A stretch of 47,326 bases of DNA, taken from positions 1 through 47,326 of the forward strand of contig JAPLQK010000019.1 of assembly GCA_026399735.1 (NCBI GenBank), in the 5' to 3' direction. The position numbers were made by a program, and so were the translations under genes. Source of the stretch: Pseudomonadota bacterium (GTDB lineage Bacteria > Pseudomonadota > Gammaproteobacteria > Burkholderiales > Gallionellaceae). The stretch's first letter is position 1. Every line of letters starts with the position of its first letter. Of the stretch, positions 34,072 through 41,111 are shown piece after piece. The notes under the pieces were generated by a model, which saw only the letters and a program-made list of their open reading frames with translations, did no database searches and was not told the origin of the DNA.

Positions 34072-34180
34072 CTATCTGCTGTTGTAACCATCTGATTATT
34101 AACGATATTCATAGAAATAAAAGTATCTTAATGCAATCAATGGGTTACGTTATTGGCGAGCCGCGAATTGGCGCTGATAT

Positions 34181-34215
34181 GCCGAAATATCTAGGCCGTC
34201 TGGCATATTGACCGG
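34181..34215 (+). promoter_or_regulatory. Shared element, copy C (papain-like gene)
   Basis: GCCGAAATATCTAGGCC then GTCTGGCATATTGACCGG, ending about 96 nt before the ATG at 34311. TTGACC here is followed 18 nt later by TACTGT, the best -35/-10 pair of the three copies. Upstream DNA before this point does not resemble copies A and B. Confidence 0.6.
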
Positions 34216-34238
34216 GCTTTCGTAAAGCAGATACTGTG

Positions 34239-34278
34239 CGGCATCAGGTGCATCGCCCCGATGCCGGACGGGGTTTTT
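34239..34278 (+). promoter_or_regulatory. Possible attenuator in the papain-like gene's leader
   Basis: CCCCG (34256-34260) pairs with CGGGG (34269-34273) just before five T, a short terminator-like hairpin 33 nt before the start codon. Two other stems use the same bases: CGGCATC (34239-34245) with GATGCCG (34260-34266), or GCATCG (34250-34255) with CGATGC (34259-34264). Either would prevent the terminator. Mutually exclusive folds suggest attenuation. Confidence 0.4.
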
Positions 34279-34310
34279 ATGTTGCCGGCCTATCTGAAGG
34301 GAGAATAAAA

Positions 34311-36263
34311 ATGTCCTTGATTACTGATCTGAAAGCGACACTCGAAAAAAGTCAGGCCAGCTGGCGAGTGAACGAAAAACTGTTGCATCTCACCGAACCG
34401 CCCAAGTACAGGCTGGGCGGCGTTTCGGAGAAATTCGTACCGGCAGCACAAGTGCGTCCGCTTGATTTTAAAACCCTGCTGGCCGGCCCGACCAACAATC
34501 CATTTATTTTGCAGCGCAGGATCGATCAGGGATTTCTTCATGCTGCGATCAAACCGGAACTGCACACCGGTTCCATTCAGGGAATCACCGCCGGGGAAGG
34601 CGGGATAATTCCGACCGGCCCCGTCCCGTCCAGCGTCGACTGGCGGAACCGCTGGGGATGGTCGTGGATTACGACCATACGCGACCAGAACGGCTGCGAG
34701 GCCTGCTGGGTATTCGGTGCCGTGGCGCTGGTGGAAGCGATGGTGCGCATCGAGCACTGCGTCTGGCCTCAGGTGTCCGAAGGCGACGTGCACAAGGGGT
34801 TGCACGCGACCTGTTGCCAGTGCGGCAATGCGGAAAACGCGCTGGACTGGATGAAAAACAACGGCGCGGCCGATCCCGGATGTTACGCCTGGCCGGTCAC
34901 GGGTTCAGGCTGCAACTCTTGCGGCGATCCTGTCGGCGGCGCACCCTACGATGCGGTGGCCTATACCCCGACTTCGGACCGTTCCGGGCGTTCGGTCAGA
35001 ATCCCGGCTTATACCCATGTGGGCAGCGTCGCTGACCAGAAGATATGGCTGGATACGGTAGGGCCGCTGGTGTGCGGGATCACCGTCTGGACGGACTTCA
35101 TGTATTACGGTTCTGGCGTATACCACAAGCAGGCAACGATAGGCGGCAATCCCAACAAGGTACTAGGCGGCCACGTGATGCTGGTGGTCGGTTACGACGA
35201 TACATTGAGCTGCTGGATCGTGAAAAATTCATGGGGTGCCGGATTCGGCGAATCGGGCTATATCAGGATCGGTTACGGCGAAGTCGATATTGACAGCGGC
35301 GCCAAGACAGGTCTGACGGGCGTCAACCCGGATCCCTGGACCAAGCACCGCCTGCACAACGGCGGCATGCTGGAAAGCGGCAACGGCGCCACGCACCGCA
35401 ATTTCGAGTTGCTGACCACCGGGCCGGGCAACAAGGTGCAGCACTGGTGGCGCGACAACAGCGTTGCGGGTTACCCGTGGCATCAAGGCGTGAATTTCGG
35501 CAATGACGCCGCAGCTTGTCCCACTTTTATCTCGACGACGTTCAACCGGAGTTTCGAATCGGTACATCTGACCACCGGGCACCGGCTTCACCACTGGTGG
35601 TTCATGCAGCCTGCCGGGCCGTGGAATGACGGCGGTGTGTTCGGCCCTGCGGATGCGGCCGGTATTCCGGGCTTCATCCAGGGCAACTACGGTGCGCCCG
35701 GCAATTTCGAAATCGTGGTGCGCACCTCGGACAGTCGGTTGACGCATTGCTGGCGAGACGGCGGCGGCTGGCATGTCGGCGTCAAATTCGGCAGCAGTGT
35801 CGCCTATAGCGGGGCGAGTCTGATCCAAAGCCATTATGGTGTGCAAGGCAATTTCGAAGTGGTATGCACCTTGTCATCGGGGAAAATGCAGCATTTCTGG
35901 CGCGACAACGATCACGGCATGGTATGGAATGCCGGCCCCCAATTCGGCAGCGGGGTCGCTAGTCCGCCTTGCATGGTCGAAGGTTCGTACGGTGCCGCCA
36001 ATGAAAAATCCGTCGGCAATTTCGAACTGTGTGTCGCGGCAGGCGGTGCGGTGCAGCACTGGTGGCGCAACAATCAGGGCGACCAGTTGTGGCGGCAAAG
36101 TGCCACTTTCGGGCACAATGTATCCGCTGTGGTAAGCTTGATCGAGGGCAGTTACGGCTTCAATCTGGAAGTCGTTGTGCTGCGCACCGACAACAAGCTG
36201 CAACACTACTGGCGCGACGGCGGCGGCTGGCACGAGGGGGGTGTGATTGGAAGCATCGTCTGA
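34311..36263 (+). CDS. Papain-like (C1A) cysteine protease with six lectin-like repeats
   Basis: The protein has 650 residues. A region of about 105 residues, perhaps a propeptide, leads to a papain domain that opens PSSVDWRNRWGW. Catalytic residues are all present: Q126, C132 (CEACWVFG), H288 (GGHVMLVVGYDD) and N306 (KNSWGAGFGESGYIRI), with several extra Cys pairs. Residues about 350-650 hold six repeats of about 48 residues with the core NFE...KLQHYWRDGGGWH, resembling bacterial propeller lectins, so a sugar-binding propeller is likely. No signal peptide is present. Start: ATG 34311 with GGGAG 7 nt before it. The chagasin-type inhibitor gene begins inside its last codons. Confidence 0.88.
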   Translation: MSLITDLKATLEKSQASWRVNEKLLHLTEPPKYRLGGVSEKFVPAAQVRPLDFKTLLAGPTNNPFILQRRIDQGFLHAAIKPELHTGSIQGITAGEGGIIPTGPVPSSVDWRNRWGWSWITTIRDQNGCEACWVFGAVALVEAMVRIEHCVWPQVSEGDVHKGLHATCCQCGNAENALDWMKNNGAADPGCYAWPVTGSGCNSCGDPVGGAPYDAVAYTPTSDRSGRSVRIPAYTHVGSVADQKIWLDTVGPLVCGITVWTDFMYYGSGVYHKQATIGGNPNKVLGGHVMLVVGYDDTLSCWIVKNSWGAGFGESGYIRIGYGEVDIDSGAKTGLTGVNPDPWTKHRLHNGGMLESGNGATHRNFELLTTGPGNKVQHWWRDNSVAGYPWHQGVNFGNDAAACPTFISTTFNRSFESVHLTTGHRLHHWWFMQPAGPWNDGGVFGPADAAGIPGFIQGNYGAPGNFEIVVRTSDSRLTHCWRDGGGWHVGVKFGSSVAYSGASLIQSHYGVQGNFEVVCTLSSGKMQHFWRDNDHGMVWNAGPQFGSGVASPPCMVEGSYGAANEKSVGNFELCVAAGGAVQHWWRNNQGDQLWRQSATFGHNVSAVVSLIEGSYGFNLEVVVLRTDNKLQHYWRDGGGWHEGGVIGSIV

Positions 36264-36558
36264 AATAGAACTGCGTGCGGGGGGCGCGCATTCCCTGGTG
36301 CTCGGCAGTACGGGCAGCACCGGATACGTCTGGGAGTTCGAGATAATCGGACAACCGGACGTGATCCGCATCAGCGAAAATATTAATAATATTCAGTCAG
36401 ATACAATACGACCGCAAAATTACAGCGTGGAGCACACTTATGTCATTGAGGCGCTGGGGCCGGGACGTGCCGAGGCGCACTTCGTATTCAGGCGTCCCTG
36501 GGAAAAAGACGCGCCACCTGTGCAAGTCAAATCCGTTCGGGTGAATGTGATCAAATAG
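36247..36558 (+). CDS. Chagasin-type (I42) inhibitor of papain-like proteases
   Basis: The 103-residue protein is a small beta-sandwich of the chagasin family. The first inhibitory loop is GSTGSTGYVWEF (family pattern NPTTGYxW), and the last is FRRPWEKD (family RPW/F). Chagasins plug the active site of C1 cysteine proteases. The frame has a stop directly upstream, so the start must be the TTG at 36247, with GAGGGGGG about 5 nt before it. It overlaps the protease gene by 17 nt, which indicates translational coupling. It also lacks a signal peptide, as the protease does, so it probably protects the cytoplasm until the enzyme leaves or is activated. Specificity is inferred from the pairing. Confidence 0.85.
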   Translation: MEASSEIELRAGGAHSLVLGSTGSTGYVWEFEIIGQPDVIRISENINNIQSDTIRPQNYSVEHTYVIEALGPGRAEAHFVFRRPWEKDAPPVQVKSVRVNVIK

Positions 36559-36569
36559 TCCCTGAATCC

Positions 36570-36757
36570 TTCACGCAACAACTTGGTGCGAAGCACCTTG
36601 GTTGTGCGGGAAATGCCCCTTCACATGAAATAAAAGCACAAAGTGCGCCTATATTTCATGGGGAAGACCCCTGCGATCTTGCGGCATGAATCCTTCACTC
36701 AGAAACAGGAGCTTTAGCTCCGTTGTTTCGTGGGAATGCCCTTGCGGCATGAATCCT
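36570..36757. repeat. Three tandem hairpin modules of the dispersed repeat family
   Basis: Module 1 (36570-36620) has CGCA-CAAC/GTTGTGCG with inner GGTGC/GCACC. Module 2 (36621-36691) has CATGAAATA/TATTTCATG with inner GCAC/GTGC. Module 3 (36692-36757) has GAAACA/TGTTTC with inner GGAGC/GCTCC. Each hairpin is followed by a GGGAA-like word, and modules 2-3 end in TTGCGGCATGAATCC. Stem sequences differ while pairing persists. The modules fill the gap between the inhibitor gene and cheD. Confidence 0.7.
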
Positions 36758-36761
36758 GAAC

Positions 36762-37397
36762 CTAGAACAGCTCGATGTCGCTCTTGATCGGTTCTTTTTC
36801 GACGGTTTTGATGTAACGGGATTCTTCTTCCACAATAGTGTTGTTGTGCAGGGAACGCAGCCGTTTGACTCTTACTTTTCCGGTTGCGGGAAAATAGGCC
36901 ACCATGCGAGGATAAATATCCCCCACGTCTTCAGACAGCACTTTGATTTCTTCGATCTTGAGATAGTCTCTGACAAAGATGATGTTGCGCATCCCGATAT
37001 CGGTCATGTTTTGCATGATGCGCCCGCCGCCGAAAAGTTTGGCTTCCAGATTCTGGCGTTTTCCGCCGTTTTTCAGGATCACGTTGATCAGATGTTCCAT
37101 CGCGAAATTGCCGTAGCGCGTCGCTGCGCTCAGGTTGGTCGATTTCCAGCTGTTCGCATCGGTGGACGCAGGCAGCATGAAATGGTTCATGCCGCCGACG
37201 CCGTTGATCCGGTCGCGGATACAGGCCGAGATACAGGAACCCAGCGTGGTATAGACGCATTCGTCGTTGAGCGTGACGTAATACTCGCCTGGCAGCAGGC
37301 GGGCCGCATAAGCCTCGTGAGTGTCGTTCCAGCTTCTCCGTACCTGCTCGAATCCAGGAAGGGCTAACGGGATACGTGGGAGTGGAGGGGTCGCCAT
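36762..37397 (-). CDS. cheD: Chemoreceptor glutamine deamidase CheD
   Basis: The 211-residue CheD deamidates selected glutamines in chemoreceptors to tune their signalling. The catalytic Cys sits in YTTLGSCISACIRD and the His in GVGGMNHFMLP, with RYGNFAMEHLINVILKNGG and AKLFGGGRIM as conserved blocks. Its length and C-terminal acidic end (SDIELF) match proteobacterial CheD. It starts 5 nt after the HDOD gene on the same strand, so the two form an operon. No chemoreceptor, cheA or cheY gene lies in the window, so it must act on a chemotaxis system encoded elsewhere. Confidence 0.94.
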   Translation of the reverse strand: MATPPLPRIPLALPGFEQVRRSWNDTHEAYAARLLPGEYYVTLNDECVYTTLGSCISACIRDRINGVGGMNHFMLPASTDANSWKSTNLSAATRYGNFAMEHLINVILKNGGKRQNLEAKLFGGGRIMQNMTDIGMRNIIFVRDYLKIEEIKVLSEDVGDIYPRMVAYFPATGKVRVKRLRSLHNNTIVEEESRYIKTVEKEPIKSDIELF

Positions 37398-37402
37398 GGT
37401 CG

Positions 37403-38257
37403 CTATTTTCCGAAAAATAGCTTTTCGGTTTCGATGATTTCTGCCTGTGCTTCGCGTATCACCTGTTCGATGATCTCCTCATCCAGACCGGCAATTTCCC
37501 ATGCAAGCGGATCGACAGGCGTGACATCCTCTGTTTCCAGCGTATCCACTTCAGCCATCTGCGCCAGAGAGTTGGCAATATGTACCAGTGCCGCCTCGCG
37601 CGGGTAGCGTTCAGCGCGTTCTATGGAATGGTGGAAGGCGATACATTCCACCAGCAACGGGGGCAGTGTCCATAGTCTTGCCAGTTCCCCGCCGACTTCG
37701 GCGTGATCGAAGCCGATGACCTGCCGTTCAGCCTGATATACCGGCATTTCGTCCAGCTGATCCAGTACCAGCTGCAGCGACTGATGTGCTTGTTCCGGTA
37801 AGCGGTTGAAAATGATCAGTTCGCCGATGTCGTGCAGCAATCCGGCTGTAAACACCGCTTCCGGATCGCAGCGGCGCGCCTGTTTTGCCAGAATGCGTGC
37901 GATCAGCGCGCAATACAGGCTGTGGCGCCAGAAGTTGTCCATGGACACCAGATTATTGGGAAGGCCTGCAAAGGTACTCGCGACGGACATCGAAAGCGCC
38001 AGATTGCGGATCTGGCTGGTGCCGATGATCGCGACGGCTTTGTCGACGGTGTCTATGGTTGAGGAAAAGCCGTAGAACGGACTGTTGGCCACACGCAACA
38101 TCCGCACGGTGAACGAAGGATCCTGACTCACGGCCTTTGCAATGTCGGCCATGGTGCTGTCAGGGGCTTCGACCAGTTGATTTATGCGGATATATACGTG
38201 CGGAAGTGTGATCAGTCCGTCTACACCCTTCAACAAGTCGGCAATGTTATTTTTCAT
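37403..38257 (-). CDS. HDOD domain signalling protein
   Basis: The 284-residue cytoplasmic protein consists of one HDOD domain (about 10-205) plus a helical tail. HDOD is related to HD phosphohydrolases. Some residues remain (TAGLLHDIGELIIF and IGFDHAEVGGELARLW), but HDOD proteins generally act in signalling and not as enzymes. The start is the ATG at 38257, with AAGG 9 nt upstream; an in-frame GTG at 38275 is less likely. HDOD proteins are often tied to chemotaxis or c-di-GMP pathways. This one is cotranscribed with cheD, supporting a chemotaxis-linked role. The acidic tail (TLETEDVTPVDPLAWEIAGLDEE) is not conserved as far as I recognise. Confidence 0.9.
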   Translation of the reverse strand: MKNNIADLLKGVDGLITLPHVYIRINQLVEAPDSTMADIAKAVSQDPSFTVRMLRVANSPFYGFSSTIDTVDKAVAIIGTSQIRNLALSMSVASTFAGLPNNLVSMDNFWRHSLYCALIARILAKQARRCDPEAVFTAGLLHDIGELIIFNRLPEQAHQSLQLVLDQLDEMPVYQAERQVIGFDHAEVGGELARLWTLPPLLVECIAFHHSIERAERYPREAALVHIANSLAQMAEVDTLETEDVTPVDPLAWEIAGLDEEIIEQVIREAQAEIIETEKLFFGK

Positions 38258-38388
38258 GATGCGCAACCTTGGCACGGGGAGGCGGATTAGTCAAGCTGAG
38301 TTGATTGCGGTATGCCGCTTTGCAGCGCACGTCGGGCCATCCGGCAATTTGAATATGGCCGATCCTCGCCCTCTGCTATCATATTGGC

Positions 38389-40236
38389 ATGCTAAATATA
38401 CTCAATATGACTTATCTGCAGGGCGGTGTTCCACTGTTTAGCGGAGCGAATTTGCAGGCGTTTGCCAATCAGCGCATCGGGCTGGTGGGTAAAAACGGCT
38501 GCGGTAAATCCACCCTGTTCCGCCTGATTCGCGGGGAATTGCATCCGGAAAGCGGTGAAGTCTCGCTGCAAAGCGGCAAGACGCTGGCTTACGTCGAACA
38601 GGAAATCGCCAATTCCGACCAGAGTGCGCTGGAATTTGTGCTCGACGGCGATGAAGCGTTGCGATGCCTGGAGAAAATTCTGGCGCAGGCGACGCATGAT
38701 ACAGCCTGGTTTGAAGCGCAGCAGCATTTCGAGGCGATCGACGGTTACGGTGCGCCTGCGCGTGCCGCGCAACTGTTGAGTGGACTGGGTTTTGAGGCGG
38801 ACAGTCTGGACCGACGGGTGGACAGTTTTTCCGGCGGCTGGCGGATGCGGCTCAATCTGGCGCGTGCGCTGATGCACCGGGCGGATTTGCTGCTGCTGGA
38901 CGAGCCGACCAATCACCTTGATCTGGAGGCGATACTCTGGCTGGAGCAATATCTGGCGCGTTATCCGGGCAGCATCCTGCTGGTCTCGCATGACCGGGAG
39001 TTCCTCAATGCGACCGTCAATCGCATCGCACATGTGCACGATTGCGTGATCGACAGTTATGCCGGGGACTACGACGATTTCGAACGCGCCCGTGCCGAGA
39101 AAATTTCCCAGCAAAATCAGGCGTTTCAGACGCAACAATTGAAAATCGCACATCTGGAAGACTTTGTGCGGCGTTTCCGGGCGCAGGCCACCAAGGCCAA
39201 ACAGGCGCAAAGTCGTGTCAAGGCGCTGGAGCGATTGACGCGCATCGCGGCCGTTCACGTCACCGACGGTCATTTTGAGCTGGAGATCGAAGCGCCGGAA
39301 CGCAGCCCCGATCTGCTGATGCGTCTGGATAACATGGGCTTTGGTTACGGCGATAAAAAGTTATTTCAGAACATGAATATGGTGCTGCGCGCAGGTGCGC
39401 GCATTGCGTTGCTGGGGCCTAACGGTGCGGGTAAATCCACGCTGATCAAACTGCTGGTGGGCGAACTTGCGCCCACCACAGGTCGTCTGGACATCACGCC
39501 CGACATCCGCATCGGCTACTTCGCCCAGCATCAGCTGGAAAATCTCGACAGCAACGCGACCCCGCTACAGCATCTGGAGCGCATTGCACCGAAAGAAACT
39601 ACGCTCAGCTTACGTACCTTTCTCGGCCGTTTCGGCCTGGCCGGCAATGCTGAAGACAGGCCTGTGGCGAGTTTTTCCGGCGGCGAAAAAAGCCGGCTGG
39701 CACTCGCGCTGCTGGCCTGGCAAAAACCCCATCTGCTGCTGCTCGATGAACCGACCAATCATCTGGATCTGGACATGCGCGATGCGCTGACGCTGGCGCT
39801 GGAGGAATATACCGGTGCGGTGGTGATCGTCTCGCATGACCGCAGTCTGATCCGCGCCGTGGCCGATGAGTTGTGGCTGGTGGCCGACGGCGAGGCCAAA
39901 TTATTTGACGGGGATCTGGAAGATTACAAGCGCTGGATCGAGTCGCGCCGTCCGCGCGAAACCGTGCAGGCCAAACCTGAAAAGCTATCCCAGCCCGCAG
40001 CGCCCAAGGTGAACAAGAAGGCATTGCAATCGAAGCGCAGCAAGTTGGAAGCCGAGTTGAACAAGGTGCAGGCCGAATTGTCGGCAATCAACGCTCAGTT
40101 GGGCGATCCTGCCACCTATTCCGGTTGCAGCAGCGATTTTATTGCAATGCTGAATGCCCGGCGGGAAGTCGTGCAGGCCAAAGTGGACGAGTTGGAGGAA
40201 GCCTGGCTGGAACTGGAAATGGCGCTGGAGGAATAA
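38389..40236 (+). CDS. ABC-F family ATPase (YheS/Uup-like)
   Basis: The 615-residue soluble protein has two ABC domains and no membrane part. Domain 1: GLVGKNGCGKST, SFSGGWRMRLNLARALM, LLLLDEPTNHLD. Domain 2: LLGPNGAGKST, SFSGGEKSRLALALL, LLLLDEPTNHLDLD. The linker between them (about 235-300) is charged and helical like the P-site tRNA interaction motif, and a coiled coil ends the protein (ALQSKRSKLEAELNKVQAEL). ABC-F proteins act on ribosomes, for example to relieve stalling. Length and C-terminal coil fit YheS better than EttA. It is divergent from the HDOD/cheD operon. Confidence 0.92.
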   Translation: MLNILNMTYLQGGVPLFSGANLQAFANQRIGLVGKNGCGKSTLFRLIRGELHPESGEVSLQSGKTLAYVEQEIANSDQSALEFVLDGDEALRCLEKILAQATHDTAWFEAQQHFEAIDGYGAPARAAQLLSGLGFEADSLDRRVDSFSGGWRMRLNLARALMHRADLLLLDEPTNHLDLEAILWLEQYLARYPGSILLVSHDREFLNATVNRIAHVHDCVIDSYAGDYDDFERARAEKISQQNQAFQTQQLKIAHLEDFVRRFRAQATKAKQAQSRVKALERLTRIAAVHVTDGHFELEIEAPERSPDLLMRLDNMGFGYGDKKLFQNMNMVLRAGARIALLGPNGAGKSTLIKLLVGELAPTTGRLDITPDIRIGYFAQHQLENLDSNATPLQHLERIAPKETTLSLRTFLGRFGLAGNAEDRPVASFSGGEKSRLALALLAWQKPHLLLLDEPTNHLDLDMRDALTLALEEYTGAVVIVSHDRSLIRAVADELWLVADGEAKLFDGDLEDYKRWIESRRPRETVQAKPEKLSQPAAPKVNKKALQSKRSKLEAELNKVQAELSAINAQLGDPATYSGCSSDFIAMLNARREVVQAKVDELEEAWLELEMALEE

Positions 40237-40272
40237 GGACGCTTTCAGAGCTGGATTATAAGGAGTAATTCC

Positions 40273-40401
40273 ATGCGCTACATGGTTGTTATTGAAAAAG
40301 GCTTATCTAGTTACGGTGCGTTTGTCCCGGATTTGCTCAGGCTGCCTGACCAGACGCTAAATACGGGCGCTCCGCCGAAAGGCCGGCGGAGCGCCCGTTA
40401 G
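40273..40401 (+). pseudogene. Truncated HicB-family antitoxin gene
   Basis: A strong SD (AGGAG, 7 nt) precedes a 42-codon frame. Its first 21 residues (MRYMVVIEKG...YGAFVPDL) match the HicB/UPF0150 N-terminus. Similarity then ends abruptly, and the frame continues into a GC-rich hairpin and stops at 40401. Normal HicB proteins have 70 or more residues plus a DNA-binding part. No hicA precedes it. The remnant ends exactly where the attC-like site begins. Confidence 0.65.
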
Positions 40402-40414
40402 CTCCGCGTTGGGC
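40344..40414 (+). other. attC-like recombination site (integron cassette type)
   Basis: The 71-nt segment begins GCCTGAC, close to the RYYYAAC box, and ends GTTGGGC, a perfect GTTRRRY box. Between them is a 15-bp perfect stem (ACGGGCGCTCCGCCG pairing back across a 6-nt loop), extended by GCTA/TAGC with unpaired bases. Length and folded shape fit integron attC sites. The left box has one mismatch and no integrase gene is in view, so this is a candidate only. Confidence 0.45.
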
Positions 40415-40453
40415 GTAAAAACCAAACATTGCCAAAACTGGTATGATCCGCGC

Positions 40454-40693
40454 ATGTCTCCAACCGTATTTCGTGAAGGTGCATTTCGTTTTTTCTTCTT
40501 TTCGCGCGAAGAAATGCGGATTCACGTTCATGTCACTCACACCGACGGTGAGGCCAAGTTCTGGCTGGAGCCAAAAATTGAATTGGCCCTGAATCAGGGG
40601 TTATCTCAAAAGCAGATCAATGAGGCGCAAGCCTTGGTTCATGCCCACCACGAGGAGATTGTCCATGCCTGGCGTATCCACTTTGGAGATTGA
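40454..40693 (+). CDS. DUF4160 protein, probable toxin-antitoxin partner
   Basis: The 79-residue protein starts SPTVFREGAFRFFFFSREEMRIHVHV, the DUF4160 signature. It continues through AKFWLEPKIELALNQGLSQKQINEAQ and ends HHEEIVHAWRIHFGD. The pair DUF4160-DUF2442 recurs in many bacteria and is suspected to be a toxin-antitoxin or similar addiction unit, without proven activity as far as I know. The start is the ATG at 40454. Its last 29 nt overlap the next gene. It lies 40 nt after an attC-like site, as a cassette gene would. Confidence 0.82.
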   Translation: MSPTVFREGAFRFFFFSREEMRIHVHVTHTDGEAKFWLEPKIELALNQGLSQKQINEAQALVHAHHEEIVHAWRIHFGD

Positions 40694-40952
40694 AATTTCC
40701 TTGGTATCAAACAAGGGCTTCTGGCTGCTTCTGGACAACGAAGAGCTCTTTGTTGCATATTCTGATTTCCCCTGGTTCAGGCAAGCCACGGTTGATCAAA
40801 TCACTACGATTGAGCGGCCATCCCTCAATCACCTTTACTGGCCCATGCTTGACGTTGATCTTGCAGTTGAATCCATCCGCAATCCAGCTCTATTTCCATT
40901 AATTTCCAAGCGCAATCCGTCATTCCAGCCGAAGCTCGGTTACGCTGGGTAG
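40665..40952 (+). CDS. DUF2442 protein, partner of the DUF4160 gene
   Basis: The 95-residue protein has the DUF2442 pattern: a short beta start, SNKGFWLLLDNEELFVAYSDFPWFRQAT, then ERPSLNHLYWPMLDVDLAVESIRNP. Here, 'HLYWPMLDVDL' is the conserved block. The start is the ATG at 40665 with GAGGAG 7 nt upstream, inside the preceding gene, so translation is coupled. The pair's order and overlap are typical of two-gene addiction modules. Which member would be toxic cannot be told from sequence. No transfer gene is visible beside it. Confidence 0.82.
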   Translation: MPGVSTLEIEISLVSNKGFWLLLDNEELFVAYSDFPWFRQATVDQITTIERPSLNHLYWPMLDVDLAVESIRNPALFPLISKRNPSFQPKLGYAG

Positions 40953-41075
40953 GTATGAAACTTTCATGCGCAACTGCGATGCGCTTGCAATTATCGATGC
41001 GGATTGAGCTGAGGTTTTAGGATTGAATAAAACCACATACGTAAGCAAGAAATGCGGGCTTTTCCCATCTGTGCT

Positions 41076-41104
41076 TTGTCATTGTCTGCCCGATGTGGTT
41101 TAAT
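41076..41104 (+). promoter_or_regulatory. Sigma-70 promoter of nadK, leaderless
   Basis: TTGTCA (41076-41081), a 17-nt spacer and TTTAAT (41099-41104) form a good promoter. The start codon of nadK lies 7 nt past the -10 box, so the transcript should begin at or next to the A of ATG. No Shine-Dalgarno sequence is possible. Confidence 0.65.
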
Positions 41105-41111
41105 CGCGCCC

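Noticed and set aside
30743-34215. Sigma-54 promoter or c-di-GMP riboswitch in the shared element
   Set aside because: The GG-N10-GC pattern of sigma-54 sites does not fit, and no conserved c-di-GMP aptamer core is present in the leaders.
40973-41038. 21-codon frame after the DUF2442 gene
   Set aside because: It is too short, without an SD or recognisable features.
40953-41075. Second attC site after the DUF2442 gene
   Set aside because: I found no RYYYAAC/GTTRRRY pair enclosing a stem there, so a complete cassette array is not supported.
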